Assembly (NCBI GenBank): GCA_014529385.2
Contig: CM043962.1
Location: forward strand, 51,727,905-51,791,904
Origin: Adiantum capillus-veneris
Taxonomy: Eukaryota > Streptophyta > Polypodiopsida > Polypodiales > Pteridaceae
DNA: 64,000 nt
Direction of reading: 5' to 3'
The notes below the pieces were generated by a model, which was given only the letters and a program-made list of their open reading frames with translations, was not told where the DNA came from and ran no database searches. Positions 20,743 to 33,581 of this stretch are shown here, one piece after another. Positions within the stretch are counted from its first letter, which is position 1, and each line of letters begins with the position of its first letter. Made by a program: the position numbers and the translations under genes.

Positions 20743-22302
20743 TAACCATGGGCCTTTATTTAGACAACTGCCAAGAAGGCCATCCCTTAATGATTATGTC
20801 GGTACGTAACATTATACTTGGAAACGAGTTCTAAGATTGACAAGTGCAAAACTAATTGACGAATATTTATTGAGCTCATGATGAAGACACGGGTATGTGA
20901 CAGTTAATGACTAACTTTTTTGGGTAGGCTAAAAGTAAGAGTATGTTGTGGCATGAAATTTTGACATAGGAGTAAGTACGTAATTTTAAGTAACATTAGC
21001 CATTTTACAAAAGAGAGTATTGCAAATAATTGTGCATCTTTGGGCTAATGGCTCGTGGAAAGAGTGAGAAGAGAGTTTGTTGGGTACATGCTGACATCGA
21101 GAGGATGGATATACTCCTAAACATGGTCACAATAGGATAAACAGGTGAATTTCAAATGGTTTGTCAACAACCGTTTTATGTTTAGTGGATCCAATAGAGA
21201 GAAGTGTTAATCATGAAGTGTGGCAAGAGAATGTATAAAGAGAAATTACCACGACTTAGAGAATAGATTATTTGTTTATTTATTATCCAATGCAATGTGA
21301 CACAAGCTTAGCAGTCAATCATTCAATAGAAAGAATCAAACACAAAGTACTCAAACTATGCTTCTACACAAACAACTAAATAAATGAATAAAACAAGCCT
21401 ACCAATAGAGATATAAATTTCTGAAAATGCAGTAGGAAATTTTTTTAGAGTTCTGACTGAACGTTATAGACCATGTAAAAAAAAGTACAGCTCGAGTTTT
21501 TCTATTGTTTAGTGAAGCAAGAAGAAAAGGGAGATGATAGTTTGGTGTTCTAAGAACAATGAGATGTCTATATCAATGAGCCCATGGTAGGAGTTTGCAG
21601 CTACTAGAGTAGGTCAATGCCGAGGAAACTGTGATCCTTTGACAAGTTGTTGGTTCCCAAACTCTTGCTATATTTGTGTGTGTGCAGGAGAGAGAAATAA
21701 AGAGAATGTCATTGTGTACACCTTTTGTCATCGCCCCGATCATATACATGGTGTCTATCCTGATAGTTATCATGCATTTTGTAAGTCCCTTGATCACCAT
21801 CCTTGTGGCAATCCCTTGCACATTTGTCAGACCTCTAGGTCTTTTCCCCCAAAACCCTATGATTGTGTTGACTATTGACTATGCTGCCATGGTTAATCTC
21901 TTCAAACCCATAAGGTGTTATGTCAAAGGGATGAGAGTAATCAAGATGATTGTAGCATTTAATTATCCCCAAGTTTGTCCTATTGAAGCTAGCTACAAAG
22001 AAAGGAAGCTGCTCTTACAAGATTCCACGAAAGATGGGAGAGGCAGCTAGCAACATCTCGGGGTTGCCTTGCATCATAGATGCGATACATTGCGACTTCA
22101 CATCGTATTTCTCTTATTGTTGTTTGTCACAAGTCCAGCTTCTAGAAAAACTGGTTCCATAGCTATATGTACTTTCTTTCTGTTCGGTAGTGCATGGAGC
22201 TCAACGTGAGGAGCTTCCGTAGCACCAATCGCATGAGATTGTGTTGCAAGTAGATGCAATTGTTTCCCAACACACAAACTCTAGCAGAGATTTGTAGGAA
22301 CA

Positions 22303-22336
<34 letters not shown>

Positions 22337-23600
22337 ATAGTTTGGGTGATTGTATGGGAGGGGAGAGTGCGAGTTGCAGGTTGATAGAGGGGATAAAGTT
22401 AGGGACGCATGACAGAGAAAAAGGGAAAAAGGGTGTGTGGTATTTCCTATGAAAGGTGGCACCTACCATGGATTTAGGTGCATGCATGCAACAGCCAACA
22501 ACAATCATCGCTCACGTCCGTGTTATTGGAGTTGCATGCGCGTGTTCCAATGAGTAGGTTCACTATCACTCAGCTACAAATAGTCTAACTAAGATAGTGG
22601 GCTTGTTGTAATGGGTAGGTCCATTCACTCACAAGATGAAGCAAACAAAAAAAAGCAAAGGCGGCACGCGCAAGCCTTGCAGAATGTGAGATGGAGCGAG
22701 GGAGGCAGCTAGTTGATCTGCAGTTGCTGTGAGCATGAACGACACCAATTAAGATTCTTGCATGGCGGTTAAAGAGCCGTAGGGATGAGGGCAACCTAAA
22801 ACTCATGTGGTTACAATCATGAGGCCTCCATTGTTGCAAGTGGTTGAGGGTAGGCGCCTCCATGCATACACACACAATTTCAAGCAATTGACGTTGTCAG
22901 ATGGCAATCACGGGTGTTGGCTCAGAGCGGGTTGCTATTGTCGGACGTCTAATGCATGTAGCTCATATTCGTCATGGTCAAATGGCGACGATTGCTGCCG
23001 TGAGCTCCACCACCCCATAGGCTTGCCCTCTTATGATCAATACCTCATTTGCCTTTAATCTTTCATTAACCTAAGCCTCACCTTCATGCCCGAGCTCGCG
23101 CTCAATTTACATTTTTGTGAATCTCCCTCTAATTTATCAAGGCTGATTGATCTACCTTTAATTTATCAAAGACAATTTGAAGTGGGTTCTTGTGACCCAA
23201 CAAAATTCCTCCTTTTCAACCTCCCCTGAGTCTTTTTGGGTTGGTCCCATGAAGTCGAATACGATGGGTAGCACAAATCAAGTTGAAAACCAAATTGAAT
23301 TGGAAGTAGGCCATGAAAGTTTCTTGGAATTTTTCTTGCAACATTTATCTCGTTCTCTTCTTGCGCAATCGGTCATGAGTTTCAAGACTCCTCAAATAGG
23401 TCTTGAGGCCGATTGATATTACTCCTAGTTCTCATTTTATGATATTACTCCTAATTCTCCTTATTTCTTTATCTCTAGTGATAAAAGTTTGCCATAATTT
23501 TCCAAGCTCAAGTCTTTTCCTTTTCTTATAAATACTACAAGTATCTCCCTTTCACAAGATACAAGACTCGTCTCCAATTATCATAGCATATACCATTAAT
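20743..23600. other. anonymous intergenic stretch
   Basis: AT-rich, no recognisable gene, LTR pair or RNA gene. It holds a (GA)n microsatellite at about 22306-22333. Short open frames are unsupported. It may be very old transposon debris. Confidence 0.5.
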
Positions 23601-25293
23601 CAATACATAAACAAATTTATTGCAAGGACTTTATAAGTGCATCAGTGCAATTGCTCGGCAAGGTGATATTTCATCATGCGGGCCATTCACAAGGGGTGCA
23701 TATAGCAATTTCATTGTGTGCAAATGTCAAAATCTAGCAGATAAATGAGAGTGACATTTTTATTACACCTATTTGCAAGTCAATACTTGTTTACCCTCTG
23801 GTAACTGTGTCAATTCCATCTGAATACTTTATAGCAAGTGGGCTCATTGCAGTCAATGACTAAAAAATAGTCCAATCCTGGCTAAAAACGCTGAGGTGCA
23901 TGAGATACACAAGTAGATCTTCTAAGTGCCTGACTATTGAATTCCGCTCTTTCTAGAGCAACATTCGTTTGTGTACTAGTGGAAGGTGCATCATTAGCAC
24001 ATCCAACATTTTGTGTAACTAGTGGTGAGGCAACATCCTCAAACCTTACTTTGTGACATTCAATTTCTTTCACAGGTAGTATATGCATCATAAACTCGTT
24101 GAATATCACTTGTGAGTTGCATATAACCTTCTGCCGGAGATGATATCCCATCTCTCCGTCAATACCATATCCAATGAAGACACACGTGTGATTTAGGATC
24201 CAGCTTTTACCTAAGTTCTTTTGGCACATATGAGAATGCCTCACACCCAAATACACGTAATCTATCATAATTAGGATGTTCGCCCGTCCACATCTCTTGC
24301 AAAACCTTATGCTTCAGTGATGTACTAGGTGACCGCTTCATTAAGTAAATAACCGTCATAACAGCTTCCCCCCAGAGCTTCTAAGGTAAAGTGGCCGTAG
24401 ATAACATAGAAGTGACCCTTTCCTAGATAGTCCTATTCATCCTTTCTGCCACACTGTTTGGAGTGGGTGTGTAAGGCATGGTGAACTCTCTTCTATTGTC
24501 TCCTTTAGTGCAAAACTCTCTGAACTTAGAGGAGATATACTCACCTCCATTGTCAATTCACAAAGATTTAATTTTTCTACATGATTGGTTTTCTACCATT
24601 GCTAAGAACTATTGAAAGACACTAAAGACTTTGCTCTTATGCTTCAAGAGATAAACCTACACCTTCCTAGTAGAGTCATCTATGAATGTTAGGAAATATA
24701 GTGCCCCCCCCCCGAGACTTAGCAAGCATAGGTCTGCATAAGTCGCTATGAACAAGATCTAGAGGACCTCCTAACTCCTTGTCTAAAGGCGTTGAGGTCA
24801 ACCTAGTTTGTTCTCCATAAATGCAGCGCTCACATCAAGAAAAATCAGAGTGATCTAGCATGGGGATATAACCAAAACGTTGAAGTACCTTCATTCCTTT
24901 CTGACTCATATGTCCCAAAGGGCTATGCCATAACTCTATAGAGAATAGCTTAACTACACAAATAGAATTCTCTTTCACTAAAGAGATAGAGTGAATACAA
25001 TGAACTAAACTTCTAGCCTTTAAGCATGACCATGTTTCCTTTCTTGATGATCCATGGATTGTCTAATTTCCCGACAGACATCAAAGTTTTTGTCAATTTG
25101 GGTACATGTCTGACATTTTGCAACATAAACTCTGTGTCATTATGCGTACAAAGATTTATGTTCCCAATACTACATATATCAAGCTAATAAGAATTACCCA
25201 GCTTCACTGTACCATGTGTTGTAGTATATGTGGAGAACCACTCCTTACAAGGAGTCACATGAAAGCTAGCACTCAAGTCCACTATCCAATTCT
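23600..25293 (-). pseudogene. copia element E: protease to integrase-RT linker, decayed
   Basis: Minus-strand copia pol relic. From 25293 downward it shows the protease start NWIVDLSASFHVTP (the usual D-S-G reads D-L-S, probably an indel), an integrase zinc region with GHM and CERC-like residues near 24900-24800, a DDE core with DNGGEY (about 24530), and the post-integrase motif FIGYGIDGEMGY (about 24175). The linker RRSTCVSHAPQRF before RT is at about 23900. Stops and frameshifts are frequent. Its gag lies at 34162-35041, displaced by element A. Confidence 0.85.
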
Positions 25294-25298
25294 GAGCA

Positions 25299-25897
25299 TG
25301 TGCGCGTATGTCGCACGTGTCAATGCAAGGAACTTGCCGATACACCGTGTGCGAGCCACAAATGGCTCCAAGCACACAACAAGCCTAAACCAGTAAGCTC
25401 AAAGATGAAGATGGTGTGTCACTCACCGCTCTACGCTTGCTTTGTGGAGGATTCCTCGCTGCGAAGAAGAGGGAGATGCCGCTATGCCGTGCTCAACTGC
25501 CTCGCCGTGCCGCCGCAATGCTCGATCGCACACTCTCTCTCTCTCTCTCACACACACACACGCATACACACACACACACACAAGGAGATGAAGAAGAAGA
25601 AGATGGAGATGGAGCAAGAGCACTCTTCATTGCACAAATGAGAGAATGGGTGAATTTTAGGTTTAGTTGACTTTTATATGAGCTCGCCCCATTCACACTT
25701 GGGCGCCCATGCTTAGCCAACTAATCCCTTGAATGTTCCAGGTAGAGTGCGCCTCTCATCGACGATCACTCTTACCCTTTTCCTATTGGACCGACAAGCC
25801 CGGTACCTGACTCTACCAAGTAAATAATACAACGTCCGTCGTAGGTTACAACGTCCGTTGTAGGTGATAGCGTGTCCGTGAGCCGTGAGGGTTAACA
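25299..25897 (-). repeat. element A 3' LTR
   Basis: 599 bp, TG...CA. It carries CT and CA microsatellite tracts (about 25533-25583) and a 19 base internal duplication of the ACAACGTCCGT(C/T)GTAGGT type (about 25830-25865) that the other LTR lacks. Confidence 0.9.
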
Positions 25898-25912
25898 TGC
25901 CCCCCTTCCTGA
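25898..25912 (-). other. element A polypurine tract
   Basis: Minus strand reads AGGAAGGGGGGCA directly before the LTR's TG. Confidence 0.8.
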
Positions 25913-28025
25913 TGTAGATTCCGTCCTCGGAAGCTATTGAGTTGAAGCTCGTTTGTTGAGGTGGAAGAGCATTTGAGATGAATGTCCTCGGCCTTCTTCA
26001 GTCACTGCAAAATCAAACAACATTGGCACAGTAATTGCATTCTCATATAGAATTAAAAAGCATATGCAGTTGTAGGCAGACAACGTGATTGGTAACAGAA
26101 TTTTAAACCATTTGTCAGCAATAAACATTAAATTGCAATATAATCAAATGCATAAACAGATGTAAAGGTAAAAAATTAAACAAGTATGGGGTTGCTAATT
26201 TAATGGTGGAAAGGTACTAGAGATCGAGTATTAATACCATGGGTAAGCTTCTTAATTTTCTCTGGTCAATTAAGTTGTTTAATCGCAAGAGCCAAGTATT
26301 TCATGTTCGAGGGTTGACTAGAGGCTATACTTAGAAGACCTTGTAGTTAAGCTACGATAAAAATAATCTCTCATGAAATCATCGCCTGACTGATTACCTT
26401 TTGTTTGACCCCCCAAAGTCTTTCCACAGTGATTCAATTTTGATGCGTGTGCTTATTTTGTATGCCTTGGGTTATTTGCTTTTCAAGGAAAAGCGCCCAC
26501 ACTGGGAACCTCTAGGGCTCTAGTACCATAGGTGATACATGTGAGTGAAGAACCACATCAAGCTGAGATTTGTCTTCCAGCTTAAGATTTTACATTGTGA
26601 CACTTTGATTTTTAAAATTTTCTTTTGTTCGTTTTCAGCATTTTAATTTTGTAACTTTGGGGGGTCATATAACACTGTTACACCTCCCCAGGCTCATCAC
26701 ACTAGTAAAATCCCTTTATAATACTTAAGCTAAAGGTCAATAGGGACTAAGCCCGCTAGAAAGACCTAGTACATTTCACACAATGCTGCCTAAATCAAAT
26801 TAAGAACCTAACTAGCCATTGATTATTAGGAAGGCATTCCCCATGGTATTAAGAGAAGATATGTAACACCTAACTTGGTCAAACTAGCTTAGTTGGACTG
26901 CTTGATTTTTAAATCTAGACAAGTGATCATGACAAAAAATTACATTGAATTTATTGTTTGGTACTAAGCAAATGCGCTGAATATTATGCTACCAATTACA
27001 ATCAAAGCAGACAAACATGGATGCAAAAAAGATAAGGGGCAATGCTAATGGACAAGAAACACCTGTTTGTGTTGATAATCGAGCTTGATTTGAAGAGTGA
27101 ACGGCAAAAAGATTCCATGATGGTCCAAATCCTAACAACAACAACACGTTCCTATACACACGAGGAAACACAAAAAATACCTCTAGGAGGCACATCAGTG
27201 GGAAAAAGGAACTTTGCTAATCACTCAACTCTAAAATAGAAACATTCCTATCGTACTAATTCTACCTACCCTCCATCACTCGAGTGATGAGGATCAAAGG
27301 TGTTTTATGGCATAGGTTTTTGTTTCAGTGTACCGGATGCGAATGTGTAGATCTGAGTCAATGTTTTGACTTTTATTGTGCATACTCGTTTGCTAATTGC
27401 TCTTGCTCTTTATTATTTTTGTTTTTTGTGAGTATAAGGCTTTATATATACATTCCCTAAGATTGGGAGATTGAGAGGTCAGGGAGGAAGGTTGAGAGGA
27501 GAGTGAGTGAATGATGACCGTCAGCAAACACTCCCCCCTTCCTTGGGTAGATCATACCGTTTGAAATGTGCTCGTCACCCTTTGAAATCAATTGTTCCAG
27601 TTGGTAATAGGTGAGGATTTTTGCCAATAGTTTTCTATTACCTTAGGTGCCTCGTTGAGTTGCAAGGGTAGTAAGGTACTCTGCCAGGATCGAACTTGAA
27701 GTGGTTCATCAGGTGATCCTTGAACATTGGGAGGTGTGGATTTCTTTGTAGCTTCATGGAGGTCCACTATTGTAGGTGGAGGCTGTGGAGAAGCTTTTAC
27801 CTCTATGGATGCATTACATGAGGAGCTAGAAGCTTCATGGGACTCCCCCCTTCCTGAGCTAGGTGGAACAAATCGTTCTTTCTTCAGTACCCAAACTAGC
27901 TATGGGGCAGGTGTGTAGCATTCCGTGATTTTTTTCTTTCCGCGATCTTTAATTTGTTTTGGAGCTACAGGATTGGGCTCACATGGGTCAGGTGACACGT
28001 AAGAACACAATCTACGTTTTGGCAC
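25913..28025 (-). other. element A 3' non-coding region
   Basis: About 2.1 kb between the last coding segment and the polypurine tract. I see no polymerase, integrase or other motif on either strand. In an autonomous gypsy element the RT to integrase genes would occupy this place. Confidence 0.65.
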
Positions 28026-29225
28026 CTAGATTTGATTATTTCCTTGATAGTAGCCTTGGGCTTCCAATAGTCGTTTAGGAATCCAACGCCACGTTTTCTT
28101 ACTTTTCTTGGAGCGAGTGGTACGTTTCTTACAAGGCTTCTGTTTTTTAGCATCAGCCATGGTCGCTAAAGAAGATTTAGGGACCCACTTGTATGTTTGC
28201 TTCGTTATATTAGGATGAGTCTTGTCAAAAGCTATATGCATTGCTTGTAGCATATTTAAGGGTACGGGCATTTCATCCCCCTCAGGTGTTACCCAGGTCG
28301 TCCCCCTATTTCCCCAAGTGTCTATGGTTGCTACTAGGTGGACCCAATCCACATTGTCCGACTCTGTCATCCCAGGTAGTACATCCATATAAGGAGAATC
28401 TTCCCCAACATCAGTATCCGCTTTACATGTGTAAAAATACTGCAATGGGGCCGATGAACTGTGGTTTCCTAGGGGATGTACTCGACTAGTCACAAGATCC
28501 ACTCGAATGATAGAATCTTGGAACTGCAAGTAGACATGGTTATTAGATCAGTCATGCACCATTTTTGCTTCCCTCATGAAAGGATGTCCTAAGATCATCT
28601 CCGATGCCATAGTGTGTTTGGAGAAATCCATAACAATGAAGGTAATCCTTATTTTATGTCCAAAGACCTTGATCTTGAGATCTTCTAGCATCCCAATAGG
28701 TTTAACAATAGACCCATTGGCCATCTTCACTACTATGGTCGTGGTCGCAAGGTGAGGTCTTCCCATAGTTTCCCAACAATTTTTAGTCACAATGCTAACC
28801 CCAACGCCACCATCAAGGATTCCCTTCACAGTTAATCCCTTAGTAGTGATTGGTATGGTCGCATTGGATTCATCACCCTCAAAGTATTGTCCCAACTTGT
28901 TAACAGGTATTTTTATAACAAGGTTCTCATCTAGGTTGGGTTGTGGATCTAAGTGTTCCTCCTCTATTGGCATCTCCCCAACTCCATCCATCTGTGAAAA
29001 TTGTGGTAGCCCAAACTTTAGTTCTCCATTGAGGAAGGCTCGAAGAGCTGAGACTAGCTCAGGGTCTTTATATAGTTTGGACATGATGGTGGTTCTAACT
29101 TCTGAAGACATGAAATCTATCAATTTGGCAATTTTTAACGACACCTTTTGGACTTCAGTCCCTTGACGTGGGGAAGATGGGATCTCCATTTCTTCGATAG
29201 GATCAAGTAGTCCCTCTGTAAACAT
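28026..29225 (-). pseudogene. element A aspartic protease and basic C-terminal segment
   Basis: One minus-strand frame with a single TGA (28548-28550). The upstream part is a retropepsin domain: active site ILDGGVGVSIVTK (about 28832-28790), ending in the conserved ILGHPFMREAKMVHD. It is D-G-G where most proteases have D-S/T-G. Its layout matches the protease of element C (GRPFMRQLKMVQD), which also has a stop at the same codon. The part after TGA (28529-28026) is 168 residues without a known fold. It includes a Lys/Arg cluster (KKRTTRSKKSKK), which could bind nucleic acid or be a nuclear signal; that is inference. Confidence 0.8.
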
Positions 29226-29936
29226 TCTCCATCAAGAAGTGAGTACGCCCACTTTCCCATGACTTTAAGTCACTTTCTTCTTGGATGACACTAGGTATGG
29301 CTAAGGGTCTATGGTCTTGGTGAGGTTGTTGTTGCGTAGGGAACACGGTGTCTGTAATCTGGATCTTTCTAGGTGCTGGTTCTAGATCCCTTTGGGTATC
29401 TTCTACCAAACTCCTTAATTGCTTGACTCGCTCAATCTCCTTTGTAGGGTTTGGATAAGTTCCTATCTTCTTCTTGGATCCTGGCCATTGTGGCTCATGA
29501 AGATCTTCCTTGTTGGTTTCTATCTTAGTGGTCGTTTTGGTTTCCATGGTTTCTCCTGAATCAGAATCCTCTTCAGCGTCATTCATATATACGGGGTCGT
29601 CACCAGTCCCTATGTTGGTCTTTGAACTGGGGTCTGACTTCGTAGCTTTTTGCGATCTCTTCCTTCGTATTTTCTTCTTTTTCTGAGATTGGGCAATTGA
29701 TGCCGTGTCTCTTTCCTCAAGAATATAATTTTTTTTTGGAGCATCGATCGTGTGATTACGTTTATTGGTACCACAGGTGCACTTTGTGATGGCTCCTCGG
29801 TAACTTCAATCAAATTTAATGGCGTGATCTTCGGTGCATTTGGATTATTTGGACATTGGGCAATCAAATGATCTATGCCACATCGATTACACATGAGTAT
29901 CGGCATTGTAGACGTGCTCGCTTGATTGGTTTGCAT
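29203..29936 (-). pseudogene. element A linker with zinc knuckle
   Basis: Two minus-strand open pieces in different frames (29936-29610 and 29586-29203). The first has a CX2CX4HX4C knuckle, CNRCGIDHLIAQC (about 29900-29860), followed by a Lys/Arg-rich stretch. The second is acidic, then Gln/Pro-rich, with no known motif. Together they join the nucleocapsid to the protease. Confidence 0.65.
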
Positions 29937-29958
29937 TAGTGTGGTGTTCTTTTGTAGC

Positions 29959-30549
29959 CTAATAGGCTACACGATGCTGACCTCCACACTCATAGCATTG
30001 AAGAGGTGGTCTCTTAGCAGTGTAATTGATATTTTGGCCTCTTGCCGCAAGAGCAGCTACTTGATATATAGGTTTGACTTGTCCCCAATAGTCCTCCATG
30101 TAGTATTGTGAACTTTCTTCAAGCACATCCATCCCATAGGCAATATTAGGATCTATATCTTCCTCATAGCCTTCCAAACAAGAAATAGATGACTCACAAC
30201 CCACTTGATTCACAAAAGTGATTCTCGGATGTGGTGGTTGCGGTCCTAGCACTGGAGGTGGTAAGGGTGTTGTCTGAACAACATTTTGGGCCCTAGGGAC
30301 CATGTGTTGTGATGTTTGTTCAAGAGGTGGGGCCGGCATCAATGCAGGCACTCGAGGTGTGTCTGTCCATGCTAAGGTTGGTCTATTGGCCATCGCGCGC
30401 TTAAATACTATGCAATCGTTAGCTTGATGACCATACCTTGCACATGCATTGCAATTCCCATTGAATTTTACTCTAAAAGTAGGGCATTCACTGGTACTAT
30501 GCGGTCCATAGCATACTGAGCACCATTGTTGCTCCCTTCTTGGATACAT
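29959..30549 (-). pseudogene. element A nucleocapsid, zinc knuckles
   Basis: A 196-residue open piece with CSVCYGPHSTSEC and CNACARYGHQANDC near its start, and CYECGGQH near its end. The middle is Pro-rich. It continues gag after a frameshift: it overlaps the end of the upstream frame by 82 bases, and that frame's last 25 or so residues look unlike gag. RNA binding is the expected role. Confidence 0.8.
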
Positions 30550-32837
30550 ATGATTGTTTTGCGGAGCAGATTGTCTCTAAGACTCTCTTGAATAGCCTTG
30601 GTGAGATCTGCTAAAGTCATCTCAGATATCTTTGGCTCCTTAGAAATAGGCTTTAAGGTCATTGGCTGATGCCCTGATGCTTGTGAGCTAATAGATTTAG
30701 ACTCAATAGGCACTCTTTCTCCTTGAATCATTAAATTATCCTCCAATTGGATCGCATTGGTGGTGACTGCTTCCCAAGTGGTGATACCTCTAATGACTAG
30801 GCCATTGTAGATATCCTCATGTCGTAATCCCCTAATGAATCTATCAAGCAATTGGTTATTGTTGAAGCGCTCATTTGGATTACATCGAGAATTCAAATGC
30901 TTCAAGCGACTAATAAAGTCTCTCACCGACTCTCCTTCCTCTCGTTGGGCTTTCTGGAGCTGAGAGGCTACACCCCAAAGTACTCCCTCTCGTATGTATT
31001 CTTTTAAGAACAATCTCCTAAGAGTAGGGTAAATCGTTTTTTCTTCCACCCTTAGGGTTCTATACCAATCCCCAGCCTTTCCACTTAAGGTTAAGCTTAA
31101 AGCATTGCTCTTATGCAGGTCATTGTGTTCTCCTAGAGAATTGCATATTTGTTCAAACACTTCGATATGATTTCTCACATCCCCGTCTCCACTAAATTTT
31201 TGTGAGAGCTTGGCTATTTGTACTGCCTTACTTCTAGGCTCTCTATCAGGCGTGTTACGCATATTCTCAGCAATAGATTGATCAATAGCTTGAGAAAATG
31301 TTGCCAAGTCACCTAAGTGAGTAGGAACCGTGGGTGAAGGCGCTCCAGAGACTACATGTGGAGTAGGTATTGGCATTGGGCTTGGCGCATAGGAAGCCCT
31401 TGGGTTCCACGTTGGGTACGATGTTGCGCCATGTGGTGGCCCAAAGTTCATATGTGTGGCCCTAGGCATAACAGACGTCGGATGTGACATGCTAATGCTA
31501 GCCGGTATAGTCCCATGGAAATAAGAACTTGGGTGTTGTGGTTGTGGAGCATAGGTAGTTGAAACAATGGGAGGGGTAGGGACTACATGAGTACGAGGAC
31601 CCATGGGTGTATACGATTTGTACACACTTGTAGGTACTGTTGCAGGCATTGAGCTACCATGTAGTGGTGCTTCACTAACAAATGAGGTCCATGGCGTGTT
31701 TCTCGGCATGCCCATCATTGGGGTAGGCATGGTAGCCGTGGTGTCATCAAGGGAAAGTTGAGCTAGACTTGGAAAGGTGAAGCTATCACTTGTGGGCTCA
31801 GATTGCACTGAGACCCCTGGCGAAACAACATATGGAGGATCCATCGGACTTATCGAGGGAGTCTCCATTTGCGATAAGGTTGGTTGTTTAGCCTTTCCTG
31901 TATCTAAGAATCTCATGAGACCCGTTGAAGGCATGTTGATCCCCTTGTTCTATCTCTCTAACTCAATGACCCTATGGATGACCTCACAAACTCTTTGTTG
32001 TTGATCCTCCACACTAGTAGCGCCCATTGTGGATTGTAGGACATCTAACCAACCCACGTGAAAGGTGTGACCTATGTATAGGTCGGTCAGAGTTTCCATT
32101 TGTAGTTCGTACTCCCAGTTCTCATTTAGAAACACTCCATCTAGGATTGAGGTGCTAGGGGTGTCCTTTGAGCTAGATGCAATGTTGCTTTCTAGGGGTT
32201 GGCCCTTAGCGCTTGCTAAGTCAAGGGCACTCGATTGCTCTCTTAGCAAGGATATTGACATAGGGGCTTTCGCTTTTAACTCTCTTCGTTGCTCCGCCTT
32301 ATGTAAGCTCTCAATTTCCTTTTCCCTCGTTGCAAGGATATATCGCTCAACCTCTTGCACTTCGGCAAGGCTTCTACCATCGGGTAATATGACCTCGGAG
32401 GGAAATAACTCTAAAGAGTCAGGAGGTGCAATGAATGAAGTATTCACATGCACATTCTCTAAGGGCATAGGGTCTACGTTGGTCATGAATGGAGAATTTA
32501 CTTCCCCACCCCCCTCATTTACATCATTAGCTCCATGTTCGGAGCGAGTGGCTCTACTAACGGTTTCCTTCAAGTGGCTGAGCACGCTCGGCCCGGACTA
32601 TGGGTCCATGGCATGCATGTCTTGGCTTGAGCTATCGGGATTAGGCATTGGTAAATCCTCCATGACGTCGTAGTCAGAGGAAGAGTCACTAGCCGCTATG
32701 TCCGGGTCTTGGTTTGTACTACCTTGGGTCCCCGTCGAGGGCCCGAAACCTAAAGTAGGTGGATATTGAGAACTTGTGTAAGTCAAAATTCTCTCTAGTT
32801 GCTCCGTCTCTAGCACACGACTAGAGCGCAGATGCAT
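30468..32837 (-). pseudogene. element A gag, long N-terminal frame
   Basis: A single frame of about 790 codons interrupted only by TAG at 32598-32600 and 31950-31952. The N-terminal third is Ser/Glu-rich with a predicted helix (AEVQEVERYILATREKEIES). A Pro/Thr/Met-rich segment follows (about 31900-31270). The gag core (about 31230-30740) has FSGDGDVRNHIEVFEQICNS, then LSGKAGDWYRTL and GESVRDFISRLKHLNSRC. The N-terminal extension is unusually long for gag. The start at 32837 is the first Met and is tentative. Confidence 0.8.
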
Positions 32838-33559
32838 GTGCCTTTGGCACCCTACAAGTGTCGGCGAATAACCTCGAAGGTTAACCGCTTACTTTTTTAA
32901 GTGTCCGTTTTCACACGTTTTTTTAATGTTTTTTTAAAATTTTTGAATGATCGATTTTTTAATTATTAAAGTGTGTGATAGCTCAAAACAAGCATATCAC
33001 TCAGAGGGTCATGGTGTGCTTTACAGCACAACTTTCGGGCATCGAAGTTCCGTTGATCCTCAAAAAATCGATTTTTAGCTATGTGTGAAGCTAAAATTCG
33101 TAATTTTAAAAGGCGACCAAGGCCTAGGCTTGAACGTGAGCTTGGGCTTAGGTCTGGGAGATATTCCCGATCCCGGTCCTACCTTTAAATTTTTTTTTCA
33201 ATTTTTTTTAAAAAAAAGGATAAGGTCGCCGCGGCCTGCGCGAGAGCGCACACACACACTCTACCTACCTACTTCTAACTAATACACCTACTGTTACACA
33301 CTAACACACTCTATTAGCTCTCACAGATCTTCTTCCTACTTATTGTACATTACATTACAGAGAACTAACAACCTTAATACTAACACCTTACATAGAGAAA
33401 AAACACAGTACCTTTGAAAACTCCATTAACAAAAAAAATACACAGTAGTAACACAAAACCTTCTTCTCAACACACACACACTCCTTCCCTACCCTTCCTA
33501 CAATTGAAATTGCACCACAAAAGAAGCACAGAGTGCCATTCAAGCTTAGTGTATGGCAT
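32838..33559 (-). other. element A leader
   Basis: About 0.7 kb between primer site and gag. It has AT-rich runs and no gene. Confidence 0.6.
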
Positions 33560-33580
33560 TCCCCGGCAACGGTGCCAAAA
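33560..33580 (-). other. element A primer-binding site, tRNA-Asp type
   Basis: Minus strand reads TTGGCACCGTTGCCGGGGAA beside the 5' LTR. The plant tRNA-Asp 3' end is complementary to TGGCGCCGTTGCCGGGGA, so this is that site with one change. Confidence 0.88.
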
Positions 33581-33581
33581 A

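Noticed and set aside
22580-23060. Possible gene in 22.6-23.1 kb
   Set aside because: Overlapping short frames on both strands with no motif or consistent coding signal.
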